Positions 13,053 through 23,600 of a DNA stretch of 64,000 nucleotides are shown here, piece after piece. The notes below the pieces were generated by a model. The model did no database searches and was not told the DNA's origin. It saw only the letters and a list, made by a program, of their open reading frames with translations. This stretch comes from Diorhabda sublineata. Lineage: Eukaryota; Arthropoda; Insecta; Coleoptera; Chrysomelidae. Position 1 is the first letter of the stretch. Each line of letters opens with the position of its first letter. The stretch covers positions 21,928,488 to 21,992,487 of the forward strand of contig NC_079480.1 of NCBI RefSeq assembly GCF_026230105.1. Reading direction: 5' to 3'. The translations under genes and the position numbers were made by a program.

Positions 13053-13909
13053 TTAATTTAACACCAATCGGTGCACAATGTTTTTGGTTAACCTGTCTTT
13101 AGCTAACACAAATAGATTCGACGGTTTCCCAACACGTGAACACGCAACATATAGTTGCCCATGAGAAAAACATGGATTTTCCAAATCTAAACCACAAATG
13201 GACATTGTTTGACCTTGAGATTTATTTATAGACATGGCGAAAGCTAAACGAATTGGAAACTGTAGCCTTTTGAAGGGTATGGTAGAATCTGATGGTATCA
13301 TCGGAATACGTGGCAGCAAAACCACTTTTCCTTTAAACTTCCCAGCCAAAATGGTTGCTTCAAGAATGTTACCGGTGATCTTTTTGATGACCAAACGCGT
13401 ACCGTTACATAATTGAGGCGGATTCAAATTACGGAGGAGAATAATAGGGGAACCAATCTTTAATCGAAGATTATGTGGTGGCATTCCAGGTATATCTAAT
13501 GAATTTAAAAATTCAATCGGAAAATTTACACTTTCATTTTCATCAACAACAGTATCGATTGATTTAAAAGACATCAGATCGCCTGGTAACAACTGTTGTA
13601 TCTGGAAGTTAATTTCGTCAACATCAACGTTTTTGGCTGCCAAAATCGCCCGTTGACTGAGCCATTCGTGATTCAAATAATTATTCTGTATATCCGGGAA
13701 AATACTCTGAATCAATTCATTTTTATCCTGAACAACAGTGCAAAAATTGTAAAAAAAAAATTGTCTGGTAGTTTAATGCATTGCGTATTTGGTTGCAGTT
13801 CTATTTTACCGTTCCCAATATCTAGTAGTTGTTCGGAAAATATTTGTGCTGATGGATCATTTTGCAATTGTACTCGCATATTTATGGTCAATCGAAGTGT
13901 TTCAACACA
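13053..13909 (-). pseudogene. Helitron Pif1-type helicase, C-terminal remnant, frameshifted
   Basis: Remnant of the SF1 Pif1-like helicase domain that Helitrons use to unwind DNA during rolling-circle transposition. The open part (13,053-13,715, about 220 residues) has WLSQRAILAAKN near residues 18-29, LLRNLNPPQLCNGTRL near 93-108, AFAMSINKSQGQTM near 158-171 and HGQLYVACSRV near 185-195. The last two match late Pif1 motifs (V and VI). The stop after HRLVLN looks like the natural C-terminus. A further stretch upstream (13,909 to about 13,761) reads LRLTINMRVQLQNDPSAQIF, which includes the NMR motif of these helicases, but in another frame. The frame is broken near 13,746-13,760 by a T10 tract plus ACAA, about 14 extra bases next to a similar short sequence. 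The Walker A and B motifs and all of Rep are missing, so no active enzyme can be made. The apparent start at 13,715 is only a TTG inside the old gene. Confidence 0.93.
13746..13760 (-). other. Frame-breaking insertion in the helicase remnant
   Basis: On the minus strand the sequence GACAA, T10, ACAA, T5, GCACTG replaces what the protein alignment suggests was GACAA, T5, GCACTG. The gain of about 14 bases (10 T plus ACAA) looks like slippage or local duplication of the ACAATTTTT motif. It shifts the reading frame, and the upstream frame stops at 13,714-13,712. Exact placement of the extra bases within the repeat is ambiguous. Confidence 0.75.
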
Positions 13910-13924
13910 CTGAGAAAAAAAAAA
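13910..13924 (-). other. Candidate 3' splice site of a Helitron intron
   Basis: On the minus strand a T10 tract is followed by CTCAG, directly before the first recognisable helicase codons (VETLRLTINMR). A pyrimidine tract plus AG is the standard acceptor form. Helicase homology also stops at this point and the upstream sequence is AT-rich and non-coding. No donor site or upstream exon was found in the element, so the intron is either truncated or this is coincidence. Confidence 0.5.
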
Positions 13925-13945
13925 TTGAAAATCATTCTAATTAAG

Positions 13946-14000
13946 TTTTATAATTATGTGATAATACTGACATGTACATATTTAAATTATAGAGTTTAAA
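13946..14000 (+). repeat. Internal direct repeat of the Helitron, copy 1
   Basis: Begins TTTTATAATTATGTGATAAT and is matched by the sequence at 14,212 with an offset of 266 bp. The first 23 bases match exactly. The rest is imperfect (CTGACATGTACATATTTAAA against CTTACATACATATATTCAAA). It points to a local duplication inside the 5' part of the element. Confidence 0.75.
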
Positions 14001-14211
14001 TAATAATTTCAATAAGAATTGACATACTAATTTAATCGTTTAAATATAAGAAAAAAAATCTGAAAAACTTGTTATCATAGCACATTGAAATAATAAGTGC
14101 TAAATAATTTTTAATAGAGATTAAATAAAAACAATAAAAAAAAATATTTGTACAACTATTGAAAAAGTGTAGGAAATTGTGTATCATTTTTTCATTGACA
14201 TTTTAATTAAA

Positions 14212-14266
14212 TTTTATAATTATGTGATAATACTTACATACATATATTCAAATTAAATTATAAAGT
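14212..14266 (+). repeat. Internal direct repeat of the Helitron, copy 2
   Basis: Second copy of the repeat at 13,946, again starting TTTTATAATTATGTGATAAT and diverging gradually after 23 bases. No function can be assigned. Confidence 0.75.
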
Positions 14267-14807
14267 TTTGATCAATGAAGCACAAATAAGTAAAAAGCAG
14301 GATTAATTTCACTGTATTATCTTCATTATAATATGAATTCAATTAACATTTCAGTCTAAGTAACACGTGGGCGGCTATGCTAACACCAAAAATTTAAAAA
14401 GTGGAAATAATTGAATTATGCGGTATTTCGTTCACTACAAAATAAATTTAATTAATTTTATAGCGTCAACAACACGTGGTAATTATGCTGTGAAAATGTA
14501 GCTTATATGACACGTTCGTAGATTTACCATAGCAGCGCCATCTATTGATTACTTACTCAACCCAGTCGAAAGGTATCGACATCTGTTAGAATCATTTGGA
14601 GTTAACAGATAATTGTGACTGTCAAATAATAACAGACGAATAACTAGCAATAAATTAAAATTGCGACTATAATTTGAGATTTAAACTATCCTATCTCTCA
14701 AGTTGGATCGAACTGCACATGGTGTGCAAATTTTATTATAATCGGTTAAGTGGTTTAGGAGTCCATTGAGGACAAACATTGTGACACGAGATTTATATAT
14801 ATTAAGA

Positions 14808-16865
14808 TGTTGAAATTCGACTTCAAATTAGGAAGTTAGACTTTGAAAATTTTCAATCAACACAAAGTGACAGTTGACCTCAATGGGCTACAATGGATGT
14901 TAATCGACGATATTTGACAAAGTTAGATGCAAACTCACTCGAATATATGAGAAATGTTGAAATTTGACTTCAAATTAGGAAGATAGATTTTGAAAATTTT
15001 CAATTATCACAAAGTGACAGTTAACCTCAATGGGCTTCAATGGATGTTAATCGACGATATCTGACAAAGTTAGATGCAAACTCACTCGAATATATAAGAA
15101 ATGTTGAAATTTGACTACAAATTAGGAAGATAGACTTTGAAAATTATCAATTAACACAAAGTGACAGTTGACCTCAATGGGCTTAAATGGATGTTAATCG
15201 ACGATATCTGACAAAGTTAGATGCAAACTCACTCGAATATATAAGAAATGTTGAAATTTGACTACAAATTAGGAAGATAGACTTTGAAAATTTTCAATTA
15301 TCACAAAGTGACAGTTGACCTCAATGGGCTACAATGGAGGTTAATCGACGATATTTGACAAAGTTAGATGCAAACTCACTCGAATATATAAGAAATGTTG
15401 AAATTTGACTACAAATTAGGAAGATAGACTTTGAAAATTTTCAATTATCACAAAGTGACACTTAACCTCAATGGGCTTCAATGGATGTTAATCGACGATA
15501 TCTGACAAAGTTAGATGCAAACTCACTCAAATATATAAGAAATGTTGAAATTTGACTACAAATTAGGAAGATAGACTTTGAAAATTTTCAATTATCACAA
15601 AGTGACACTTAACCTCAATGGGCTTCAATGGATGTTAATCGACGATATCTGACAAAGTTAGATGCAAACTCACTCAAATATATAAGAAATGTTGAAATTT
15701 GACTACAAATTAGGAAGATAGACTTTGAAAATTTTCAATCAACACAAACTAACAATCGACCCCATTGGGCTTCAATGGATGTTAATTGACGATATTTGAC
15801 AAAGTTAGATGCAAACTCACTCAAATATATAAGAAATGTTGAAATTTGACTTCAAATTAGGAAGATAGACTTTGAAAATTTTCAATTATCACAAAGTGAC
15901 ACTTAACCTCAATGGGCTTCAATGGATGTTAATCGACGATATCTGACAAAGTTAGATGCAAACTCACTCAAATATATAAGAAATGTTGAAATTTGACTAC
16001 AAATTAGGAAGATAGACTTTGAAAATTTTCAATCAACACAAACTAACAATCGACCTCATTGGGCTTCAATGGATGTTAATCGACGATATTTGAAAAAGTT
16101 AGATGCAAACTCACTCAAATATATAAGAAATGTTGAAATTTGACTTCAAATTAGGAAGATAGACTTTGGAAATTTTCAATCAACACAAACTGACAATCGA
16201 CCTCAATGGGCTTCAATGGATGTTAATCGACGATATCTGAAAAAGTTAGATGCAAACTCACTCAAATATATAAGAAATGTTGAAATTCGACTTCAAATTA
16301 GGAACATAGACTTTGAAAATTTTCAATCAACACAAATTGACAGTTGACCTCAATGGGCTACAATGGATGTTAATCGACGATATTTGACAAAGTTAGATGC
16401 AAACTCACTCGAATATATAAGAAATGTTGAAATTTGACTTCAAATTAGGAAGATAGATTTTGAAAATTTTCAATTATCACAAAGTGACAGTTAACCTCAA
16501 TGGGCTTCAATGGATGTTAATCGACGATATCTGACAAAGTTAGATGCAAACTCACTCAAATATATAAGAAATGTTGAAATTTGACTACAAATTAGGAAGA
16601 TAGACTTTGAAAATTTTCAATTATCACAAAGTGACACTCAACCTCAATGGGCTTCAATGGATGTTAATTGACGATATTTGACAAAGTTAGATGCAAACTC
16701 ACTCAAATATATAAGAAATGTTGAAATTTGACTTCAAATTAGGAAGATAGACTTTGAAAATTTTCAATCAACACAAAGTGACAGTTGACCTCAATGGGCT
16801 ACAATGGATGTTAATCGACGATATCTGACAATGTTAGTTGCAAACTCACTCAAATATATTAGAAA
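14808..16865 (+). repeat. 14-monomer unit next to the Helitron
   Basis: 2,058 bp (14 x 147) between the Helitron and the next copy of the landmark GACAATGTTAGTTGC (GATATC of that monomer at 16,820; the earlier one at 12,498 before the Helitron). It shares monomer order with the two 13-mer units that follow, for example the CTCGAATATATGAG monomer at 14,941 and 16,999. It has one monomer more, and has CACTTAACC where the others have a second GGGCTACAATGGAGG monomer. Confidence 0.85.
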
Positions 16866-18776
16866 TGTTGAAATTCGACTTCAAATTAGGAAGTTAGACT
16901 TTGAAAATTTTCAATCAACACAAAGTGACAGTTGACCTCAATGGGCTACAATGGATGTTAATCGACGATATTTGACAAAGTTAGATGCAAACTCACTCGA
17001 ATATATGAGAAATGTTGAAATTTGACTTCAAATTAGGAAGATAGATTTTGAAAATTTTCAATTATCACAAAGTGACAGTTAACCTCAATGGGCTTCAATG
17101 GATGTTAATCGACGATATCTGACAAAGTTAGATGCAAACTCACTCGAATATATAAGAAATGTTGAAATTTGACTACAAATTAGGAAGATAGACTTTGAAA
17201 ATTATCAATTAACACAAAGTGACAGTTGACCTCAATGGGCTTAAATGGATGTTAATCGACGATATCTGACAAAATTAGATGCAAACTCACTCGAATATAT
17301 AAGAAATGTTGAAATTTGACTACAAATTAGGAAGATAGACTTTGAAAATTTTCAATTATCACAAAGTGACAGTTGACCTCAATGGGCTACAATGGAGGTT
17401 AATCGACGATATTTGACAAAGTTAGATGCAAACTCACTCGAATATATAAGAAATGTTGAAATTTGACTACAAATTAGGAAGATAGACTTTGAAAATTTTC
17501 AATTATCACAAAGTGACAGTTGACCTCAATGGGCTACAATGGAGGTTAATCGACGATATTTGACAAAGTTAGATGCAAACTCACTCAAATATATAAGAAA
17601 TGTTGAAATTTGACTACAAATTAGGAAGATAGACTTTGAAAATTTTCAATCAACACAAACTAACAATCGACCCCATTGGGCTTCAATGGATGTTAATTGA
17701 CGATATTTGACAAAGTTAGATGCAAACTCACTCAAATATATAAGAAATGTTGAAATTTGACTTCAAATTAGGAAGATAGACTTTGAAAATTTTCAATTAT
17801 CACAAAGTGACACTTAACCTCAATGGGCTTCAATGGATGTTAATCGACGATATCTGACAAAGTTAGATGCAAACTCACTCAAATATATAAGAAATGTTGA
17901 AATTTGACTACAAATTAGGAAGATAGACTTTGAAAATTTTCAATCAACACAAACTAACAATCGACCTCATTGGGCTTCAATGGATGTTAATCGACGATAT
18001 TTGAAAAAGTTAGATGCAAACTCACTCAAATATATAAGAAATGTTGAAATTTGACTTCAAATTAGGAAGATAGACTTTGGAAATTTTCAATCAACACAAA
18101 CTGACAATCGACCTCAATGGGCTTCAATGGATGTTAATCGACGATATCTGAAAAAGTTAGATGCAAACTCACTCAAATATATAAGAAATGTTGAAATTCG
18201 ACTTCAAATTAGGAACATAGACTTTGAAAATTTTCAATCAACACAAATTGACAGTTGACCTCAATGGGCTACAATGGATGTTAATCGACGATATTTGACA
18301 AAGTTAGATGCAAACTCACTCGAATATATAAGAAATGTTGAAATTTGACTTCAAATTAGGAAGATAGATTTTGAAAATTTTCAATTATCACAAAGTGACA
18401 GTTAACCTCAATGGGCTTCAATGGATGTTAATCGACGATATCTGACAAAGTTAGATGCAAACTCACTCAAATATATAAGAAATGTTGAAATTTGACTACA
18501 AATTAGGAAGATAGACTTTGAAAATTTTCAATTATCACAAAGTGACACTCAACCTCAATGGGCTTCAATGGATGTTAATTGACGATATTTGACAAAGTTA
18601 GATGCAAACTCACTCAAATATATAAGAAATGTTGAAATTTGACTTCAAATTAGGAAGATAGACTTTGAAAATTTTCAATCAACACAAAGTGACAGTTGAC
18701 CTCAATGGGCTACAATGGATGTTAATCGACGATATCTGACAATGTTAGTTGCAAACTCACTCAAATATATAAGAAA
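16866..18776 (+). repeat. Higher-order repeat, 13-mer, copy 1 (1,911 bp)
   Basis: Landmarks repeat exactly 1,911 bp apart: CTCGAATATATGAG at 16,999 and 18,910, and GATATCTGACAATG at 16,820, 18,731 and 20,642. Shared private changes such as GACAAAATTAGATGC (near 17,269 and 19,180) confirm unit duplication. The unit boundary is drawn at the empty Helitron site for convenience. Confidence 0.9.
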
Positions 18777-18777
18777 T
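18776..18777. other. Empty Helitron target site in a paralogous unit
   Basis: The monomer reads AAGAAA at 18,771-18,776 and TGTTGAAATTCG from 18,777, with GACAATGTTAGTTGC upstream, the same context as the filled site at 12,543/14,808. Equivalent empty sites lie at 16,865/16,866 and 20,687/20,688. They show directly what the locus looked like before insertion. Confidence 0.9.
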
Positions 18778-20687
18778 GTTGAAATTCGACTTCAAATTAG
18801 GAAGTTAGACTTTGAAAATTTTCAATCAACACAAAGTGACAGTTGACCTCAATGGGCTACAATGGATGTTAATCGACGATATTTGACAAAGTTAGATGCA
18901 AACTCACTCGAATATATGAGAAATGTTGAAATTTGACTTCAAATTAGGAAGATAGATTTTGAAAATTTTCAATTATCACAAAGTGACAGTTAACCTCAAT
19001 GGGCTTCAATGGATGTTAATCGACGATATCTGACAAAGTTAGATGCAAACTCACTCGAATATATAAGAAATGTTGAAATTTGACTACAAATTAGGAAGAT
19101 AGACTTTGAAAATTATCAATTAACACAAAGTGACAGTTGACCTCAATGGGCTTAAATGGATGTTAATCGACGATATCTGACAAAATTAGATGCAAACTCA
19201 CTCGAATATATAAGAAATGTTGAAATTTGACTACAAATTAGGAAGATAGACTTTGAAAATTTTCAATTATCACAAAGTGACAGTTGACCTCAATGGGCTA
19301 CAATGGAGGTTAATCGACGATATTTGACAAAGTTAGATGCAAACTCACTCGAATATATAAGAAATGTTGAAATTTGACTACAAATTAGGAAGATAGACTT
19401 TGAAAATTTTCAATTATCACAAAGTGACAGTTGACCTCAATGGGCTACAATGGAGGTTAATCGACGATATTTGACAAAGTTAGATGCAAACTCACTCAAA
19501 TATATAAGAAATGTTGAAATTTGACTACAAATTAGGAAGATAGACTTTGAAAATTTTCAATCAACACAAACTAACAATCGACCCCATTGGGCTTCAATGG
19601 ATGTTAATTGACGATATTTGACAAAGTTAGATGCAAACTCACTCAAATATATAAGAAATGTTGAAATTTGACTTCAAATTAGGAAGATAGACTTTGAAAA
19701 TTTTCAATTATCACAAAGTGACACTTAACCTCAATGGGCTTCAATGGATGTTAATCGACGATATCTGACAAAGTTAGATGCAAACTCACTCAAATATATA
19801 AGAAATGTTGAAATTTGACTACAAATTAGGAAGATAGACTTTGAAAATTTTCAATCAACACAAACTAACAATCGACCTCATTGGGCTTCAATGGATGTTA
19901 ATCGACGATATTTGAAAAAGTTAGATGCAAACTCACTCAAATATATAAGAAATGTTGAAATTTGACTTCAAATTAGGAAGATAGACTTTGGAAATTTTCA
20001 ATCAACACAAACTGACAATCGACCTCAATGGGCTTCAATGGATGTTAATCGACGATATCTGAAAAAGTTAGATGCAAACTCACTCAAATATATAAGAAAT
20101 GTTGAAATTCGACTTCAAATTAGGAACATAGACTTTGAAAATTTTCAATCAACACAAATTGACAGTTGACCTCAATGGGCTACAATGGATGTTAATCGAC
20201 GATATTTGACAAAGTTAGATGCAAACTCACTCGAATATATAAGAAATGTTGAAATTTGACTTCAAATTAGGAAGATAGATTTTGAAAATTTTCAATTATC
20301 ACAAAGTGACAGTTAACCTCAATGGGCTTCAATGGATGTTAATCGACGATATCTGACAAAGTTAGATGCAAACTCACTCAAATATATAAGAAATGTTGAA
20401 ATTTGACTACAAATTAGGAAGATAGACTTTGAAAATTTTCAATTATCACAAAGTGACACTCAACCTCAATGGGCTTCAATGGATGTTAATTGACGATATT
20501 TGACAAAGTTAGATGCAAACTCACTCAAATATATAAGAAATGTTGAAATTTGACTTCAAATTAGGAAGATAGACTTTGAAAATTTTCAATCAACACAAAG
20601 TGACAGTTGACCTCAATGGGCTACAATGGATGTTAATCGACGATATCTGACAATGTTAGTTGCAAACTCACTCAAATATATAAGAAA
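18777..20687 (+). repeat. Higher-order repeat, 13-mer, copy 2 (1,911 bp)
   Basis: Second tandem 13-mer unit, nearly identical to the previous one. One visible difference is TATATTAGAAATG at the start of copy 1 (16,855) against TATATAAGAAATG here. It ends at another empty Helitron site at 20,687/20,688. Confidence 0.9.
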
Positions 20688-23600
20688 TGTTGAAATTCGA
20701 CTTCAAATTAGGAAGTTAGACTTTGAAAATTTTCAATCAACACAAAGTGACAGTTGACCTCAATGGGCTACAATGGATGTTAATCGACGATATTTGACAA
20801 AGTTAGATGCAAACTCACTCGAATATATAAGAAATGTTGAAATTTGACTTCAAATTAGGAAGTTAGATTTTGGAAATTTTCAATTATCACAAAGTGACAC
20901 TTAACCTCAATGGGCTTCAATGGATGTTAATTGACGATATTTGACAAAGTTAGATGCAAACTCACTCAAATATATAAGAAATGTTGAAATTTGACTTCAA
21001 ATTAGGAAGATAGACTTTGAAAATTTTCAATCAACACAAAGTGACAGTTGACCTCAATGGGCTACAATGGATGTTAATCGACGATATCTGACAAAATTAG
21101 ATGCAAACTCACTCGAATATATAAGAAATGTTGAAATTTGACTACAAATTAGGAAGATAGACTTTGAAAATTTTCAATTATCACAAAGTGACAGTTGACC
21201 TCAATGGGCTACAATGGAGGTTAATCGACGATATTTGACAAAGTTAGATGCAAACTCACTCGAATATATAAGAAATGTTGAAATGTGACTACAAATTAGG
21301 AAGATAGACTTTGAAAATTTTCAATCAACACAAACTAACAATCGACCCCATTGGGCTTCAATGGATGTTAATTGACGATATTTGACAAAGTTAGATGCAA
21401 ACTCACTCAAATATATAAGAAATGTTGAAATTTGACTTCAAATTAGGAAGATAGACTTTGAAAATTTTCAATTATCACAAAGTGACACTTAACCTCAATG
21501 GGCTTCAATGGATGTTAATCGACGATATCTGACAAAGTTAGATGCAAACTCACTCAAATATATAAGAAATGTTGAAATTTGACTACAAATTAGGAAGATA
21601 GACTTTGAAAATTTTCAATCAACACAAACTAACAATCGATCTCATTGGGCTTCAATGGATGTTAATCGACGATATTTGAAAAAGTTAGATGCAAACTCAC
21701 TCAAATATATAAGAAATGTTGAAATTTGACTTCAAATTAGGAAGATAGACTTTGGAAATTTTCAATCAACACAAACTGACAATCGACCTCAATGGGCTAC
21801 AATGGATGTTAATCGACGATATTTGACAAAGTTAGATGCAAACTCACTCGAATATATAAGAAATGTTGAAATTTGACTTCAAATTAGGAAGTTAGATTTT
21901 GGAAATTTTCAATTATCACAAAGTGACACTTAACCTCAATGGGCTTCAATGGATGTTAATTGACGATATTTGACAAAGTTAGATGCAAACTCACTCAAAT
22001 ATATAAGAAATGTTGAAATTTGACTTCAAATTAGGAAGATAGACTTTGAAAATTTTCAATCAACACAAAGTGACAGTTGACCTCAATGGGCTACAATGGA
22101 TGTTAATCGACGATATTTGACAAAGTAAGATGCAAACTCACTCGAATATATGAGAAATGTTGAAATTTGACTTCAAATTAGGAAGATAGATTTTGAAAAT
22201 TTTCAATTATCACAAAGTGACAGTTAACCTCAATGGGCTTCAATGGATGTTAATCGACGATATCTGACAAAGTTAGATGCAAACTCACTCGAATATATAA
22301 GAAATGTTGAAATTTGACTACAAATTAGGAAGATAGACTTTGAAAATTATCAATTAACACAAAGTGACAGTTGACCTCAATGGGCTTAAATGGATGTTAA
22401 TCGACGATATCTGACAAAGTTAGATGCAAACTCACTCGAATATATAAGAAATGTTGAAATTTGACTACAAATTAGGAAGATAGACTTTGAAAATTTTCAA
22501 TTATCACAAAGTGACAGTTGACCTCAATGGGCTACAATGGAGGTTAATCGACGATATTTGACAAAGTTAGATGCAAACTCACTCGAATATATAAGAAATG
22601 TTGAAATGTGACTACAAATTAGGAAGATAGACTTTGAAAATTTTCAATCAACACAAACTAACAATCGACCCCATTGGGCTTCAATGGATGTTAATTGACG
22701 ATATTTGACAAAGTTAGATGCAAACTCACTCAAATATATAAGAAATGTTAAAATTTGACTTCAAATTAGGAAGATAGACTTTGAAAATTTTCAATTATCA
22801 CAAAGTGACACTTAACCTCAATGGGCTTCAATGGATGTTAATCGACGATATCTGACAAAGTTAGATGCAAACTCACTCAAATATATAAGAAATGTTGAAA
22901 TTTGACTACAAATTAGGAAGATAGACTTTGAAAATTTTCAATCAACACAAACTAACAATCGACCTCATTGGGCTTCAATGGATGTTAATCGACGATATTT
23001 GACAAAGTTAGATGCAAACTCACTCAAATATATAAGAAATGTTGAAATTTGACTACAAATTAGGAAGATAGACTTTGAAAATTTTCAATCAACACAAACT
23101 AACAATCGACCCCATTGGGCTTCAATGGATGTTAATTGACGATATTTGACAAAGTTAGATGCAAACTCACTCAAATATATAAGAAATGTTGAAATTTGAC
23201 TTCAAATTAGGAAGATAGACTTTGAAAATTTTCAATTATCACAAAGTGACACTTAACCTCAATGGGCTTCAATGGATGTTAATCGACGATATCTGACAAA
23301 GTTAGATGCAAACTCACTCAAATATATAAGAAATGTTGAAATTTGACTACAAATTAGGAAGATAGACTTTGAAAATTTTCAATCAACACAAACTAACAAT
23401 CGACCTCATTGGGCTTCAATGGATGTTAATCGACGATATTTGACAAAGTTAGATGCAAACTCACTCAAATATATAAGAAATGTTGAAATTTGACTTCAAA
23501 TTAGGAAGATAGACTTTGGAAATTTTCAATCAACACAAATTGACAATCGACCTCAATGGGCTTCAATGGATGTTAATCGACGATATCTGAAAAAGTTAGA

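Larger units (their letters stand above)
12544..14807 (-). mobile_element. Helitron (rolling-circle transposon), internally deleted
   Basis: The element lies on the minus strand. Its 5' end reads TCTTAATATATATAAATC (from 14,807 down) and its 3' end reads GGGTCAGCTAG (ending at 12,544). These are the TC and CTRR ends of canonical Helitrons. An 18-nt hairpin with 5-bp GC-rich arms lies 8 nt inside the CTAG end, as expected for the family. There is no target-site duplication, and the insertion lies between an A and a T, the known Helitron target. Joining the flanks at 12,543 and 14,808 restores a normal monomer (AAGAAA then TGTTGAAATTCG) and keeps the 147-bp phase. At 2,264 bp, with only the end of a helicase and no Rep domain, it is far shorter than an autonomous Helitron and should be non-autonomous. 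The A+T richness and end sequences recall insect Helitrons; that host assignment is from memory. Confidence 0.95.
13925..14807 (-). other. Helitron 5' non-coding region
   Basis: Very AT-rich on the side of the TC end, with no open frame of note. The last 120 bp (about 14,690-14,807) include AATCGGTTAAGTGG and GACAAACATTGTGACACGAG next to the ATTTATATATATTAAGA terminus. I recognise this as the conserved 5' terminal block of a widespread Helitron family in animals, from memory. The missing N-terminal part of the Rep-helicase gene should lie on this side, so the internal deletion probably occurred here. Confidence 0.75.

Noticed and set aside
13234..13416. Plus-strand open frame of 60 codons inside the Helitron
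   Set aside because: It lies antisense to the clear helicase remnant on the minus strand and shows no protein features of its own.
13053..13715. Host PIF1 helicase gene
   Set aside because: The sequence lies inside exact Helitron ends, lacks the ATP-binding motifs and is frameshifted. It is a transposon remnant.
13596..13913. Plus-strand open frame of 105 codons inside the Helitron
   Set aside because: Antisense to the helicase remnant, crossing its frameshift and the T10 tract. The composition looks like a shadow frame.
12544..14807. DNA transposon with terminal inverted repeats, or LTR retroelement
   Set aside because: The ends are not inverted or direct repeats of each other and there is no target-site duplication. 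The CTAG-hairpin end, the TC end, the A/T target and the Pif1-type helicase all point to a Helitron.
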